64,000 nucleotides of DNA from Sipunculus nudus. Lineage: Eukaryota > Annelida > Sipuncula > Golfingiida > Sipunculidae. The notes under the pieces are model-generated. The model was not told where the DNA came from. It did no database searches and saw only the letters and a list, made by a program, of their open reading frames with translations. Made by a program: the position numbers and the translations under genes. Below, in pieces: positions 43,667 to 57,466 of this stretch; position 1 is the stretch's first letter, and the number at the start of each line of letters is the position of its first letter. The stretch covers positions 3,967,741 through 4,031,740 of the forward strand of contig CM049318.1 in assembly GCA_026874595.1 (NCBI GenBank), in the 5' to 3' direction.

Positions 43667-46600
43667 AAAACGTGGGATCCATGTAAACCCGGGCAGTATT
43701 GGTACATGGAATGTACACAGTTAAGATTAGTAAAGGTTTTTACAGGTGCCTTAAATATCACTTTAACCTTAACATTTAATATTTCAATATTAATTTTTTT
43801 TCGATTTACTGTGCTGTCCGCGCAGCTTCAGATATGTCTCTCTAGGCCACAGTCACAGTCACTGATATTTAGTCTTTATTTTCAATTTATTAGAATTTAT
43901 TAAATTATAATTGACTTACTTTTGCCAATTTATTTTCAATTTATTAGAATTTATTAAATTATAATTGACTTACTTTTGCCAATTCCAACAGCAAACATCG
44001 TGATAGACGCCTTGTGTGCCCGCTGAGCCTCTTTCACCGTCAACGCCTTATTGGCTGACTTCCCGTCTGTCAAAATCACGGCTACACGGGGGTGGGCGTG
44101 GTCAGGTCCGCGGGCACCGTTCTGGTGGGTAAACACGTGATCGAGCATCATCTTCAGCGCCAGATGTGTGTAGGTTCCACCGTAAGCATGAATCGGGATT
44201 CTGAAACACAACCGAATCAAAAATGCCTTCACTTGTTCATGTGATGGTCCGCTTATACACAAAAAGATGTGTACCGTTGTAGAACTTGTTTATACAAAAT
44301 GACTGCCATAATGACATTCCTTTCTAAGAAAAACACATCCATCCTATTCATGATCGTTTATGAGATATTCAAAATCAACAGACTTTTGGTTATTAATTAA
44401 AAAAAAACCGTTTTTGGATTCCCGTGTGAACACTCAAATGCGCAATTAAAACGGGTTGAAATGCATTTGCATTTTAAAAGGGATATATAATATACACGTT
44501 CCCACAAAAATGTCATTAATTTATAATTCATTCCTATATATGATTTATTTCTTTTGTATTCCTGATTTTGGTGGTTCAGGACGAACTATACATTGCACTT
44601 GCTATTATATGTGCGTAAACGTTAAGGGCTACTTTTTATATTGTTCAGGGAGATGTACTAATCTTCTGGGGAAAAAATTCTCTCTACCTTAATTTCCGCT
44701 TTCAGTGTAGTCTCATTAAATATCATTATGAAACTGAATATTTGGCACATTAGGATACACAAAGATTGACGTATTTGTTTTCTTGTAGAATGCAATAATG
44801 ACCTTAATCGACTAGTACTTCTGTTTATCGTATGGGATCATTCGTTCTTATATCATTTTGATGAGTCAACGTAAAACTCAGTTCTCGATTTACGTAATAT
44901 GAACATACGTCTATACATATTAATATACATATTTACTTGCTCTCTTAATAACAGGTCATATAACGCTCTTTTTCCGCTTACGAAACCAATCATGAAACTA
45001 GAATACAGGTAGTCGACAAGCGACTACGTGTATCCGCCGAAATCAGAGTGGGACGGGTGAAGTGAGGCATGGAGTGGCAAGGGAAAATAGAGTGAAGTGT
45101 GTTGCATATTAGCATGGATGTCTGCAGCCCAAATGTGTATGTAGGTTGCACCACCTACCACTAAATCCAGAAAGCTGTCAGAGTTGTATACATGTGCAAA
45201 AAGTCAAACCACTGCCGAGATATGAGTGATTTCATCCCACGGCAGACAAACAGACTGACGCTGTGCAAAAACTGGTGACGCCACCAGTTTTGCCCATGAT
45301 AAAGAGCTATGTGAGATCTATACACATGCAACATTTGACCCAATTGGTCAAAGGCTTCCCGAGATATGAGTTTGGATGTCTGCAGCGTAAATGTGAATGT
45401 AGGTTGCGCCACCTGTAATAAAATTAAGAAAGCTATCCAAGATGTAAAAACATGCAAAATTTTAGGCATTTAAGTCAAACCACTGCCGAGATATGAGTGA
45501 TTTTATCCCACGGCAGATAAACAGACGGAAGCTGTGCAAAAAAGGTTGAAGGTGGCGCCACTGGTTTTGAGTATAATAAAGAGATATGTAAGATCTATAC
45601 ACATGAAAAGTTTAGTCCCATTCGGTCAAACGGTTCCCAAGATATGTGGGTTAATGTGTCAAAACAGTCACACACATGGACGCACTGGAGAGAGGAAAGG
45701 TCAGAGATCAACGCAAAATATTTTGGCACCAGTTCACATGTGACCCGATAATCGTGTAAATTTTCGGGAAAATCTGACCGGTGGTCTCAGAGTTCTATTC
45801 CGGAAACGAACGCGGCGGCGGCGGCGGAACACGGTCAAAACATAGTACATTGTATCCGCAAAACTTTGTTCTGGCGGATACAATTAAGCCAAATTCATTG
45901 TAGCCATGTATCCGGTGCCAGCAGAACGGATAACAACCCGGCAAGGACAGTCCAGAGCCAATGTTGTTACATTTTGTTTCGACTGACAGCATACCGCCCT
46001 AGCCTCTTCAACAGGCTCTCATAATAATTAGAGGTCCGGAACTCCGCCGTCACAGGGTTTAAGCAAGCGGGCTGCCGGGCAGAGTGTTAGCGTAATATGA
46101 CCAATTCTTTAAAGTGATTAATATCAACCGTTTCTGAATGTTAAATGCTTGGCTTACTTGTTGATTTGTTGGTGAACAGCAGTTTTGCTACTGGAGTTTT
46201 TCAGGTATAGATACACCTTAGGGTTGTTGGCGTACGTGACCAGACCAATACGTGTAGCTTTCATTGAAATATCAAACGAATTCACCACGCCCTTTACGAA
46301 TTGTATTATCCTCCCGAAGTTATGGTGTTGTATTGAACCGGATTTATCCAGGACAAACACCAGATCCAGACCAGCTGTAGTCTTGCAGCCTAATAATAAA
46401 AAGAATACAACAAATACAAAGTTTGCTTTCTACTACTTTAACTGATAAATAAAATTAATAATGATAATACCAATAATACTTAAACTAATAATACTAAAAA
46501 TAATCATACTTCTACAAATAATTGTAATAATACACGCGTAATAATAATAATGATAATAATGACAATAACAATAATAATAATAATAGTAATAATAATAATA

Positions 46601-49600
46601 ATAATAATAATACTAACATGAAGTTACGTATTGTTCGCCTCGTGCGGAAACTATAGAGTGACGCAAAGTAAAATATATATTAAATTAAAGGGGCCTATCA
46701 CGATTTCTGGCGTCTATTTACTTGGCAGCCGCTTGAATCTTTATAAAAAACAAGTCGGAAAATGTCAACCCCCCTGCATACAGGTTCTTTGTACTGTTTT
46801 TATCAATCAAAAAAATCCAAAAACATTCAACATCAACATGGAGGTCAGGTGAAGCAGTTTTGTAACAGTCCTTTTGAAACGAGTTCAATTTAACTTTAAA
46901 ATAAGTGCAACCAAACACCATAGTTTACATTAGTTTCCCGTTTGTCAACATTATTTCCGTTTACTAGTTTGTTTATATGTACTTAGAATAAACCAGAAAC
47001 CATAAAAAATATACAGAAAAGGTAGGTGAATAGCCGGCTTTAAATTTACATGGACACTTCAAACCTGGCCACTGAGATGATCGAAATCCCATGGCACTCT
47101 CCAAAAAATTCCCCAACTCTTCATTTTTTTTCACCAACTGAAGTTCTGCAACATGACTCAAACATGCTGTTTAGGGTTTATGGGCGTCACAATATGAACC
47201 CCCCCCCCCCCCCCCCCAATGTACCGCGGCTTCTGCATACACCAGCCTCGTAGGTAATGCAGTGCGTTCAATCATGTTGGATTAGAATTGTTTCAAGACA
47301 TTACACAAACACCGATGTTTTTGTGGTAAGGGCTTCAGTAATATTTTGTTAGCATATAGACATGTAAACTATAAAACAGAAGACGTTTCCTAGAAATATA
47401 ACAACTTTTGAATTTGAAGTTTGACAGTTGGGACAAGTAGTCAGGGCCGTTTACCAAGAAGGGGTTCGTTTCGAGTATGAACGACATCTGGCGGAAGGAT
47501 GCAATGTGGATTCAAGCGGGTTAATCATCATCAAATTGTTTACTCACGCAAGTCTAACTTGCCAACGTCATGCCTAAATTTCGTGGTACTGCCTCCCTTT
47601 CGTATATACTTAGCCCACATGTTTGACTGGGCAGTAACCGAAAATGGAATCACCTTCGAGCTGTGTCTGTATTGGTACTGCAGGTATAACCTGTAAAAAA
47701 GAATAATTTCTTATATTTCACCAATCCATTTAGACACGTATATGAAGCCGTGCAACTAGAAATATGCATTCTCAAAATTAAGTTTCCCCGAACATATGTT
47801 TGCATTCACTTAATTTGCTCATATTCCCATGTTCATTCGTGTATATGTGACTGCGCATTTGTGAATATTCCTGCGAGTCCTTCCTCCACCCGGATCATGA
47901 GCCGAACAAAAACCAAAATCTAACCCATTATTCACTTGTCTATTCGCGAGGTGCCCTGAAAATATTATTAGGATTATTATCATGATTGCTTCAGTTATGT
48001 TATGAACAAACGCACCTACACAAACACACACACGAACGGGAATGAACCTCATAACCTCCTGGTGCAGGCAATGATATTTAAAATAATGATATTTCAAAAT
48101 AATGTTTTCATTATTCCTCATAACACATATTTCCTATGAGATTTAGATTAGAAACATTATACAATCCAAAACTTTTTCTTAAAATTAAGGCTTTACTTGT
48201 CATAAGGTACTGCCACCTACCTTGCGCAGATAAGTGAATGAAAGGGTTTCTTCATATCGCTATACGAGGTCTGTGTCCAATCTATGTTGAATTTTGTCTT
48301 AATCTGATTGTAATACTGCTGGAGGACGGCCCTTGCGCTCGAGGATACCGTCACGTCGTACATGGATTCGTCCATCTGTGGAATAAGCACAACCATAACG
48401 TATAGTAACAACATATAAAAAGATCACCCGGCTTGCTCGAAGTATACGGCGTGCCCCCTGTAACCTTTTAACCTGGTAATATAGCACATTATATCCCCTA
48501 TATGTTGCCAACTAAAAGAATGTCATATCGCCATAAAACAAGCTAGAATTTAAATCTGTAAAAATATGAGTAATTAAATTAAGAGACATGTATCAGAGTG
48601 TTACAAAGTTCCTAAAATATCAATGATTAACAGGATTTAAGAAATAAATACCAATATAACTGATAATATCACGTGATTTACTCAGTATGGGACAGGGCCA
48701 TGAATAAATTAATTCATGCAGGTTTTACATATTGAAACCAGAACTTAATATCTATTGCGATATAATAATTACCTGAACAAAACACGCCCCCCTCCCGAGT
48801 TTTCCGAATACCTCAGTTACCAAGGAAATATTAACGCCTTTTAGTGGTCAGCTTTTTTCATAGGATTTTCTTTGATTGCGTTTATTGCTTTGCCGAAAAT
48901 CCTTGATTTTCGCGAGCATAATGGTCAGTTGCGATTGTCTATTTGATGCTTGCTGGAAACCTTCGATTTTGGCAATCATGTTCGTCAGTTGCGTATGTCT
49001 GTAGGTGTGTTTGTGCATTTGTCCCCACACTACAGGCCACAATATTGCAGCAACCATTTTGAAACATAAAAAAAAAACGTAAACCAAAAGTCCTGGAAGC
49101 CTTTTGTTTTTCGTGATAGAAGTCAAAGATCAAGATCATAAAAAACTTTGAAATTTTATTTTCGTCATAACTTCGTCAATATTAGTCTTATCTTCAAAAA
49201 CTGAAGCTCATTTTTTCCCTCTGAATCTTCTCCATAACCTTGTCTAGTCGACATAACCTTGTTTCACTTTGTGAGTATATCTGTCTGTTTTTCTGTTGTC
49301 TTCATTTCGCCTGCTTGATGGTTCTACAGGCCACTGTTTTGCAGAAATCCTTTTGAAACTGGTACTTCTGTCATACACTTATATCTCGAAAGTTATTTTT
49401 TATTTTTGGGATATGGCCGCTGGCGTGCTACACTCGACCCTCTATAACATATAATTTTTGTCATATCTATGGCTTATTTTCTTCCCCTTCCTAATTTCTC
49501 ATTCATTTGACTGTTTCCACGTCGATTCCGGTAAGCGCTCGACCTGTGATCTTTCAGTTGATTACAGAGATGATGGAAAACCAGAAGTTCTGTAAGCCTA

Positions 49601-52600
49601 TTATTTTGAATCAATTTAAGTCAAAGGACAAGATAAAGGTCATAAAAAAACTTCAACATTTTTTTTCTCCATTTCTTTGTAACAAATGGTTGTATCTATT
49701 TCAATCATAGCTCATTTTCTTTGCAATGTCAATGCCTTTCTTCAGGCGTGTAGCTGTATTAAATTGATTGTAACCATGGTTACGCATTTTTTGGGGGGAA
49801 TAACCATGATATTCAAAAATAAAAGGTCAAACTTTTCTGATTTTGTCAGTTTTAAAGCTAGAGAGGTGCATTAGGTAGAGCTCAATTAGTACAACAATAT
49901 TCTATTACAAGTCTTGCAATATCTCGTACAATATCTCGTCAAACGAGATATTTCAAGATTTCGAGATATGTCACTTACTGATACCCTGGACGCCATAAGG
50001 AATCATCTTGAAACTGATATATATTATTACCAACATCATATATCTCGAATTAGTTTTCTTTTTTATTTTTGGAATATGACTGCCAGGGGCCGCGAAACAC
50101 TACAACAATTTACTATCATGCTATATCTCCAAAACTATAAAACTTCCCTATAAAAACTATAGCTAATTTATTTCCACTGTACTACTTTATTAAATTATTA
50201 AGTCATCTGTTGTCTCAGATGCGTCACGTTGTTAGTATTTCTGTCTGTTTGTCCGTTGACTTCAATTTTGCCATTATGCTTTTTCTTCCGAATGACATAT
50301 AGTATTCTACAGGCCACATTTTCGCAGATCACTTTGTCACCGTAGCATATAATTTATATAATATATGGGAACAATTTCTTGATGGTATATGTGTATAATT
50401 CGGATACGTCAAAGTTCAAGGTTAAGGTCATTAAAACACATCAGATTCTTGTTCTCCTCATAACTTTGTCAATATTGGTCCTATCTTCACAAATCATGGC
50501 TCATTTTCTTACGCTTTGCCTTTTTCGGGACCTGGTCTAGTCATCTGCTCTCACCTTTTTGTCACTTTGTCAGTATGTCTGTCTTTTTTTCAGTTGTCCT
50601 TGGTCAAAGTTCAAGGTCAAGAAAGTTAAAACATATCAACCTTCTATTTTCCTCATAACTTTGTCAATTTTGGTCCTAATTAAAATCTACGGCTCATTTT
50701 CTTCCTCTTAGTCTTCTTCTATATTTGTCTATTTGATAGTTGTCTTTATGTATGTTGTCTTCCTGCTGTTTCTTGCGTTTTACATATGGCATTTTACAGG
50801 CCATAGTTTTCCAGGAATCACTTAGTAATCAACACATATCGTATACAGGAAAGATTTCTGCAAGCAATGTGTATTATTTAAATAGGTCACATCGGATTCT
50901 TATTTTCCTTATATTTTCAATTGTGGTTCTATTTTCACAAATCATGGCTCATTTTATTCCTCTTCGTCTTCTTCGTGACCTAGTCTAGTCATCTGCCTTC
51001 CACTTTGTGTCACTTTTTAGCATATCTGTCTGTAAGTTGTCCTAAATTAAGCTTTCTTTTCTGGTTTTTGCGTCTTATATATAGAATTCTACAGGCTACA
51101 TTTTAGCAGGAATATATTCTTCACTTAAACATATCGTATATAGGAACGATTTATATTTATTATTTATATAGGTCGAAGTTCAAGTCAATATCATTAAAAC
51201 ATGTCAAAATTTTATTTCCCTCATAAATATGACAATATAAGTCTTATCTTCACAGACAATGGCTCATTCTTCTTCATTGCTTATTTATTTGACCATTTCT
51301 ACGTCATTTCCCCTGGTCGTTTTGATAGTGGGTGTGTTGGTGGATGTGTTTGTCCCCACTCTACTGGTCACTATTTTTTAGCAATCGATCTTAAACTTAC
51401 AGGGCTGATTAAAATCGAAAGGTCCTGGAAGCCTTTTGTTTTTGGTCAATATAGGTCAAAGGTCAAGTTCATAAAACGTCAAAGTTTTATTTCAGTCATT
51501 ACTTCGTCCATAATTGTCCTTTCTACACGAACTATTACTCATTTCCTCTGGGCTTTCTCCAAGCGATTTATCAGTGTGTCAGTATGTCTGTCAATTTTCT
51601 ATGGACCTTATACAGACTTCATACAGATTTTATATAGATTGTCTTCAGTTTGCCTTTGTGATTTTACCTGAACTTCATTTCTTAATTACAACAGATTGTA
51701 TTCGAGATTTAATTGGACCCTTCACCGGGAAGATTTACTTGAACTGTTCACGTGGATTATTTGAGCTAAAAGACTCTTGTTGGACTGTGACAGTTGTGAC
51801 ATCCAGGAATCAAAGCCTAGGATCCGGACTCTGGTGATGTAGATTTGTATTTTGTTAAGTATTATCTCTGTAAATGTATTGATTTATTGTATTGGAATGC
51901 TAGCTTTGCTCTAATAATAAATAATAATTATTTGTTAAAAAAAAACTGACTTCTTTATTTCCTAGAAATCACACGCTGCCTAGAGTTGCGGGATCTAACT
52001 TTTTCGTCTCCGTAACAAGGGTTTGTGCCCGTCACGATATCGTTATCTGCTATTATTAGGTTCAACAATAGTCCAAAAGTAAAGTTCAAGTTTATTAAAA
52101 AAACTAATCTATCGTAGCCGCATATACTGTATGTATTTTACTAGCCATCCCATTGTTTTTCTTCTGTTATGTTGCTGTCTATATCTGCTGTCCCTATGGT
52201 TATGCTTTTTTTTTTTTTTTGAAAATTCATGATATTTCATAATATGGGGTGTCATTTATCTAACGTTGTCACTTTTAAAAATAGAGTGATCTTCAGGCAC
52301 CATTGGATCAGTGTTACTGGATTTTATGCTTTGTTTCTCGCTATATCTCGTTCAGTTTCTCGTCAAACGTGATATTACATGATTTGACCTTTTTTCGCTC
52401 TACAGGTCACAAATCTCAAGCAATCGGTTTGGAAGTTATACAGTTAGTAGATAAACGAAACTCCTGCAAGTCTTTTGTGTTTAGTGCAGATAGGTCAAAG
52501 GTCAAGAGCAAGGTCACCCAAAATAAAAAAATTGCTCATAACGTCGTCAAAAATTGTCCAATATACACAAACTATAACTCATTTGATTAGTCCTTTAATA

Positions 52601-55600
52601 ATCCATTTTATTTTATTTTTCGACAAACGCTCGACCTATGGTCGTTTAGTTTCAGCTTTTAAGCTTCCTAGTCGAATTAATGATTCTAATTATTGCGTTC
52701 CCCGATTAAAGGATTCAGCCGCCCCCACCTCAGAGCAATCTTAAGAGCGAGGTAACTTAAATTATTCACGGATCTTTATCCTTGCATAGGGTATGGAGGA
52801 CGAGGCCTATTTAACATTAGGCATAGACCGGTATTAGGAGAATGACCTGGACGTAAATAGGTAATTATTTTATAAAAATCGCATAGATCTCAAATATCTG
52901 AAGGAAAACAAGCTGCACATATTTCTCAATAGCTTAAACGTACTGTTTTGAAAATCTAGCCGGGAAAATCGCAACCTTTTATTGTTTTTAAGGCCAAATT
53001 TGCAGAAACAAAGGATATTTGTAAACTCAATCAGGTATTAAGTCTTGCAGATTTTTCGCCTAAGAATAAACACACAGCTTGTTTCCAACAAGGTGTAGGA
53101 CATATTTGATAACTAGTTAACGTAAACCTTTGTCTTCAAGATCAGTCTGTGGAATCTAAATAGTTTTGAAAACACCATATATGTTTAAGGATTATTTGTT
53201 TTTCCCTCAAAGCTCAAACATAATTTTTTCCCTGACCTCGGTCTCAAGTTCAAACCTGCGGAAATATATGATTTTTGTAACCCCATAACTTTTGAAAAAC
53301 TGCATATTCTTTCCTCAAATTCGACACGCCAACTGTTTCTAACAGCATTTCGCAATTTAAAAAAAAATTTAAAAAGGCGACCTTGACTTAGGTATTCTTT
53401 TACATATCAGCAAAAAATAGGGTTTCTGAAAACCCCTGTACTGCGAATATTTAACTCAGCTGACTGGAAGTCATCTGAGCTATGGCGACTGGTTTTTGTC
53501 CGTCGTCATTCCGTACGATTGTCGTGCCGTCCGGCCGTCCGTCCGTTAGCAGGGCAAAAAATCGTAACTGTTAGACCCAGAAACATCTCAATTGATATTG
53601 TGAGAGATCACTGAAAAATCTCCGTGGAATCCTGAAATCAGGTCCCTGTTACCTGTATCCTTTGAGCTATGGGGATCGTAAATAATTCCCGGAGTAATTA
53701 AAAATTTGATACAACACTCCAGTATCTAAATAACTAATGCATTGATCGTCATGATTTGTTGCATGCATATAGATCATGGAGTTTTTCATCAGTTCATACA
53801 GACTGTATTTTTTCGAATTTTTACACACTTTTTTTCTCGATTTGAAACCTTCAAAGGAAGCGGTCGTCCATTAACAGGGCGCAAATCGTAACCGTTGGAC
53901 CTAGAATCTTCTTTCTTAACATCCTAGGCGGTCCATGCAATATGTCCCTGGAAACCTGAAATTAGGTCCCTGTTACCCAAATCGTCCGAGCAATGGTACC
54001 CCTAAGAATAATAAAAAATTTGGTACAAAAGCTCCAGTATCTGAATAACTAATGCATTGATCGCCATGATTATTTGCATGCATATAAATTATAGAGGGTT
54101 ACTTTGTTCCTGCAGACTGATGGCGCCATCTGTATTTTTCATTTTTTACGCAGTTTTTCTACCATTTGAGACATTCATTTCCCTTCAAATGAAGCAGTAG
54201 GTTGTTAACAGGGCAGAAATCATAAGCTTTTGACCTAGAATTCTCTAACTTGATATTGAGGGTGCATAAAAACATCCTTTGAAACCAAAAATTAGGTCTC
54301 TGTAATTCATATTCTCCGAGTCACGGGGCTTGTTTATACCCTCAAGAAACAATTTTTACCAGTAAATTTTTCTAAAAAAATTTCAAGTTGCAAATCTACT
54401 ACTTGTTAATATTACTCTAACCCAAATTAAATTTTGGATCATCAGGCATATTGGAGAGCTGGCGCAAGCTGTAACAGAACCGAGCGATGATGGGTGATCG
54501 GATATAGTGTACTAGCTTGGTAACAAGGTCAAGGTAAAAAATAAATATCAGGTGCAAATCTGTCTCCCGTGACTCATATTTCAGTCGAAGGTCAGTTTTT
54601 GAAATAAACAGTCATATTGGAGCTTTAGCACATAGAGGCAGAAGAAAGAAAAAATAATAATAAGTGGTCCTGTGCTCGGGGACCCTAAGAAATAGTCCAT
54701 CAAACCATTTATCCCGAAATATTTAAAAAGGAATCACCTCATTAACCCTAGGAGCGGGTCCTCCCTACGGAGGGAGGCTTAATAATTGAAGTTTAGGAGA
54801 ACTGTTATAATGTTGTTCTCAAAATTAAAGTAGGAGCGTATTAAATGAAGAAAATGAAGGAGAACAACAGTTTCATTACAATATTGACACTTTGAAATTA
54901 CAACAGTTTGCGTTCCTTTTTTTTAACAATATTCGCAGTTATTACATGATAGGTCGGTTATTACAATATGGTTCGTTGTTACGACCCTTATCGTAATAAC
55001 CATCTCATATTGTAAACATGGCTAATATTGTAGTAGAAATGGCAATTTATTAGTAAAAACGGCTCATATAATAATAATGGCTAATACTGTTATAATAAAT
55101 GAGTGCTGTTATCAGCATGTTTGGGGCTAAATAGGGGAAAAGGCCAATTTTGTATAAAAAGTGTAGTAGATTATGATTTAATGTCAAATTTAGATCATAT
55201 TTACTAAGAAAACATAAATGTTAACTTCTTGTGAAGCGAATGTTTACGTCAACATACAAATATGAAAGCACTGGATTCCATTATGACTACATCTGTTATG
55301 CTAAAGAGGCACCAATATGGCTGTCATTTTAGAAGGTATTCTCAATCGAAAAATCGCCCGTTAGATTTGCGATTCATTCTCGAGCTTAAACATATGTTAT
55401 TACAATATGGGCCGTTTTCCCACGTCTCGTCATTATTACGATATGAGTAGGGTATGATTATTACAATATGAGTCTTTTTAATACAATATGGGCCATTTTT
55501 ATTACAATATGGGCCATTATAACAATATGGGTCAGTTAGTTATTACAATATAGGTCGATTTTCCCACTTCCCGTTTTAATTACATTATGGGTAGGGTATA

Positions 55601-56246
55601 ATTATTACAATAAAGGTCGTTTTTATTACAATTATGGCCGTTATAACAATATGGGCCTTTTTAATAACAATATGGGCACTTATTACAATATGGGTCAGTT
55701 TTATTACAATATGGGAAGGGTATGGGTATTACAATATAGGTCGATTTTATTACAACAGGAGCCCTAATTACAATATTGGCCAGTTATTACAATATGGGTC
55801 GTAACAGGACCTTTTTCAAAGGTGGTATGCCAAATCTGGGGTTACTAGGGTGTCTCCGAGGCCATAAATTATATCCACATATTAGCTTTAGAACACAGGC
55901 GGCCATTAATAACAATGAATGACCCCGGCCCTTTGCCAGAATAAAGAATCTGCCTTTCCTCACAATGGTTATATTGATATTCGAGCATAGCTGCAGATCA
56001 CACAGCAAAGGGGCCAGAGGAATGATTGAAGGAGCAAGAAGAGCAACAGCAGCCACGGCCACTGGATGCCGATCGTCTGAACATCACCATCATGCAGACA
56101 GAAAAGCCTTTCAAAAATTTATTTCAATTAAAAACACACTATGGTGACTTCATTAATTTACTGGATTGTTCCTTGGGTTTTATCAAGGAAACACATTTTG
56201 TAAAGCCGCCAACAGAAAGACCAAATGACTGAGGGAAAACATTAAA

Positions 56247-56284
<38 letters not shown>

Positions 56285-57423
56285 TGGAACCCCACAATTA
56301 CGACCACCCTGGGGACTGAGCAAAGTGGTCGTAATTTGGGGGTGGTCGTATTTGTGAAACACTTACTGTGGTCGCATATAACACGCTGATATTTAATGTG
56401 TATCAGAGTTTATCTATTGCATATCTTTTATGTGAATTATAACAAAATATTTTACTTCGCGAAGGACCCTCATTATGAATGTTTTTTTTTGTGTGTAGCT
56501 GAACATATTTATTGATGATGAAAATTAATATATATGTACACATTTGTAGTGACTGATGATTAACAAATAATAACACTAAGGCAATACGATTACAACCTAC
56601 TGAATGCATATTGAACATAATACGTGGCAGTCATATATTTAGCCTTCGAATTGAGTATATATTGCGTGCACTTGAGTTTTCCCGACGTTAAACTGCTGAG
56701 CCATTTGGTGCCTAACAGCAAGCAATTTAAATGCAAACTTAACCAGTAGAGAAATAAACTGACAACGATCTATCAGAAAAGGCAAGTTAATGTAAGGGAT
56801 TCCCCCCCCCCCCCCCATGCAAGCTTTATTCATACATTTTACTGACTGCTCAATACTCAGTGTCAGTAAGGTATGAACACATTTAGGATTAACTAGGTCG
56901 TTAATTTTAACAATAAGGATCGAACAATATGTGATGAGTTGAAATATTAAGCCCACACTTAGGGTAGCTGTAATACAGATGATCACTGAGGGGCAATTAG
57001 CATCTGACCCAAGGTCAGACCGGCTATTAAGTAATCAGGCCGATGGTTACCCTCTTTGATCTATAACCTACACCTCAACGAGTCTCAGCGAAGACACCGA
57101 GTCGGGAAGATATGCGGGACCAGATTAACATTCGGGTTTAGAAACCTTGTTACCCGCTTTGATCTTTCGTTAAGGGGCCTGTGACAAGACGCAGCAATTG
57201 ACTCGTGACCAATGTTGTTTCAGTACTTCTCGGCGGTGGTCGCATTAGCGGGGTCGCATTAGTGCTGGGGCCAGGAAATCTGGTCGTAATTCTGAATTCA
57301 GGGGTGGTCGTAATTTTGAGTCATTTTTAAACATAAATAAACTAATAAAAATTAGGGACCAAGCAAAATGGTCGTAATTGTGGGGTGGTCGCAATTGTGG
57401 GGGGGTCGCAAGGCGGGGTTCCA

Positions 57424-57466
<43 letters not shown>

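Noticed and set aside
55787-56232. Open frames on both strands near 56 kb (for example the 68-codon frame at 56026)
   Set aside because: No recognisable domain, no good splice borders, and neighbouring sequence is repeat.
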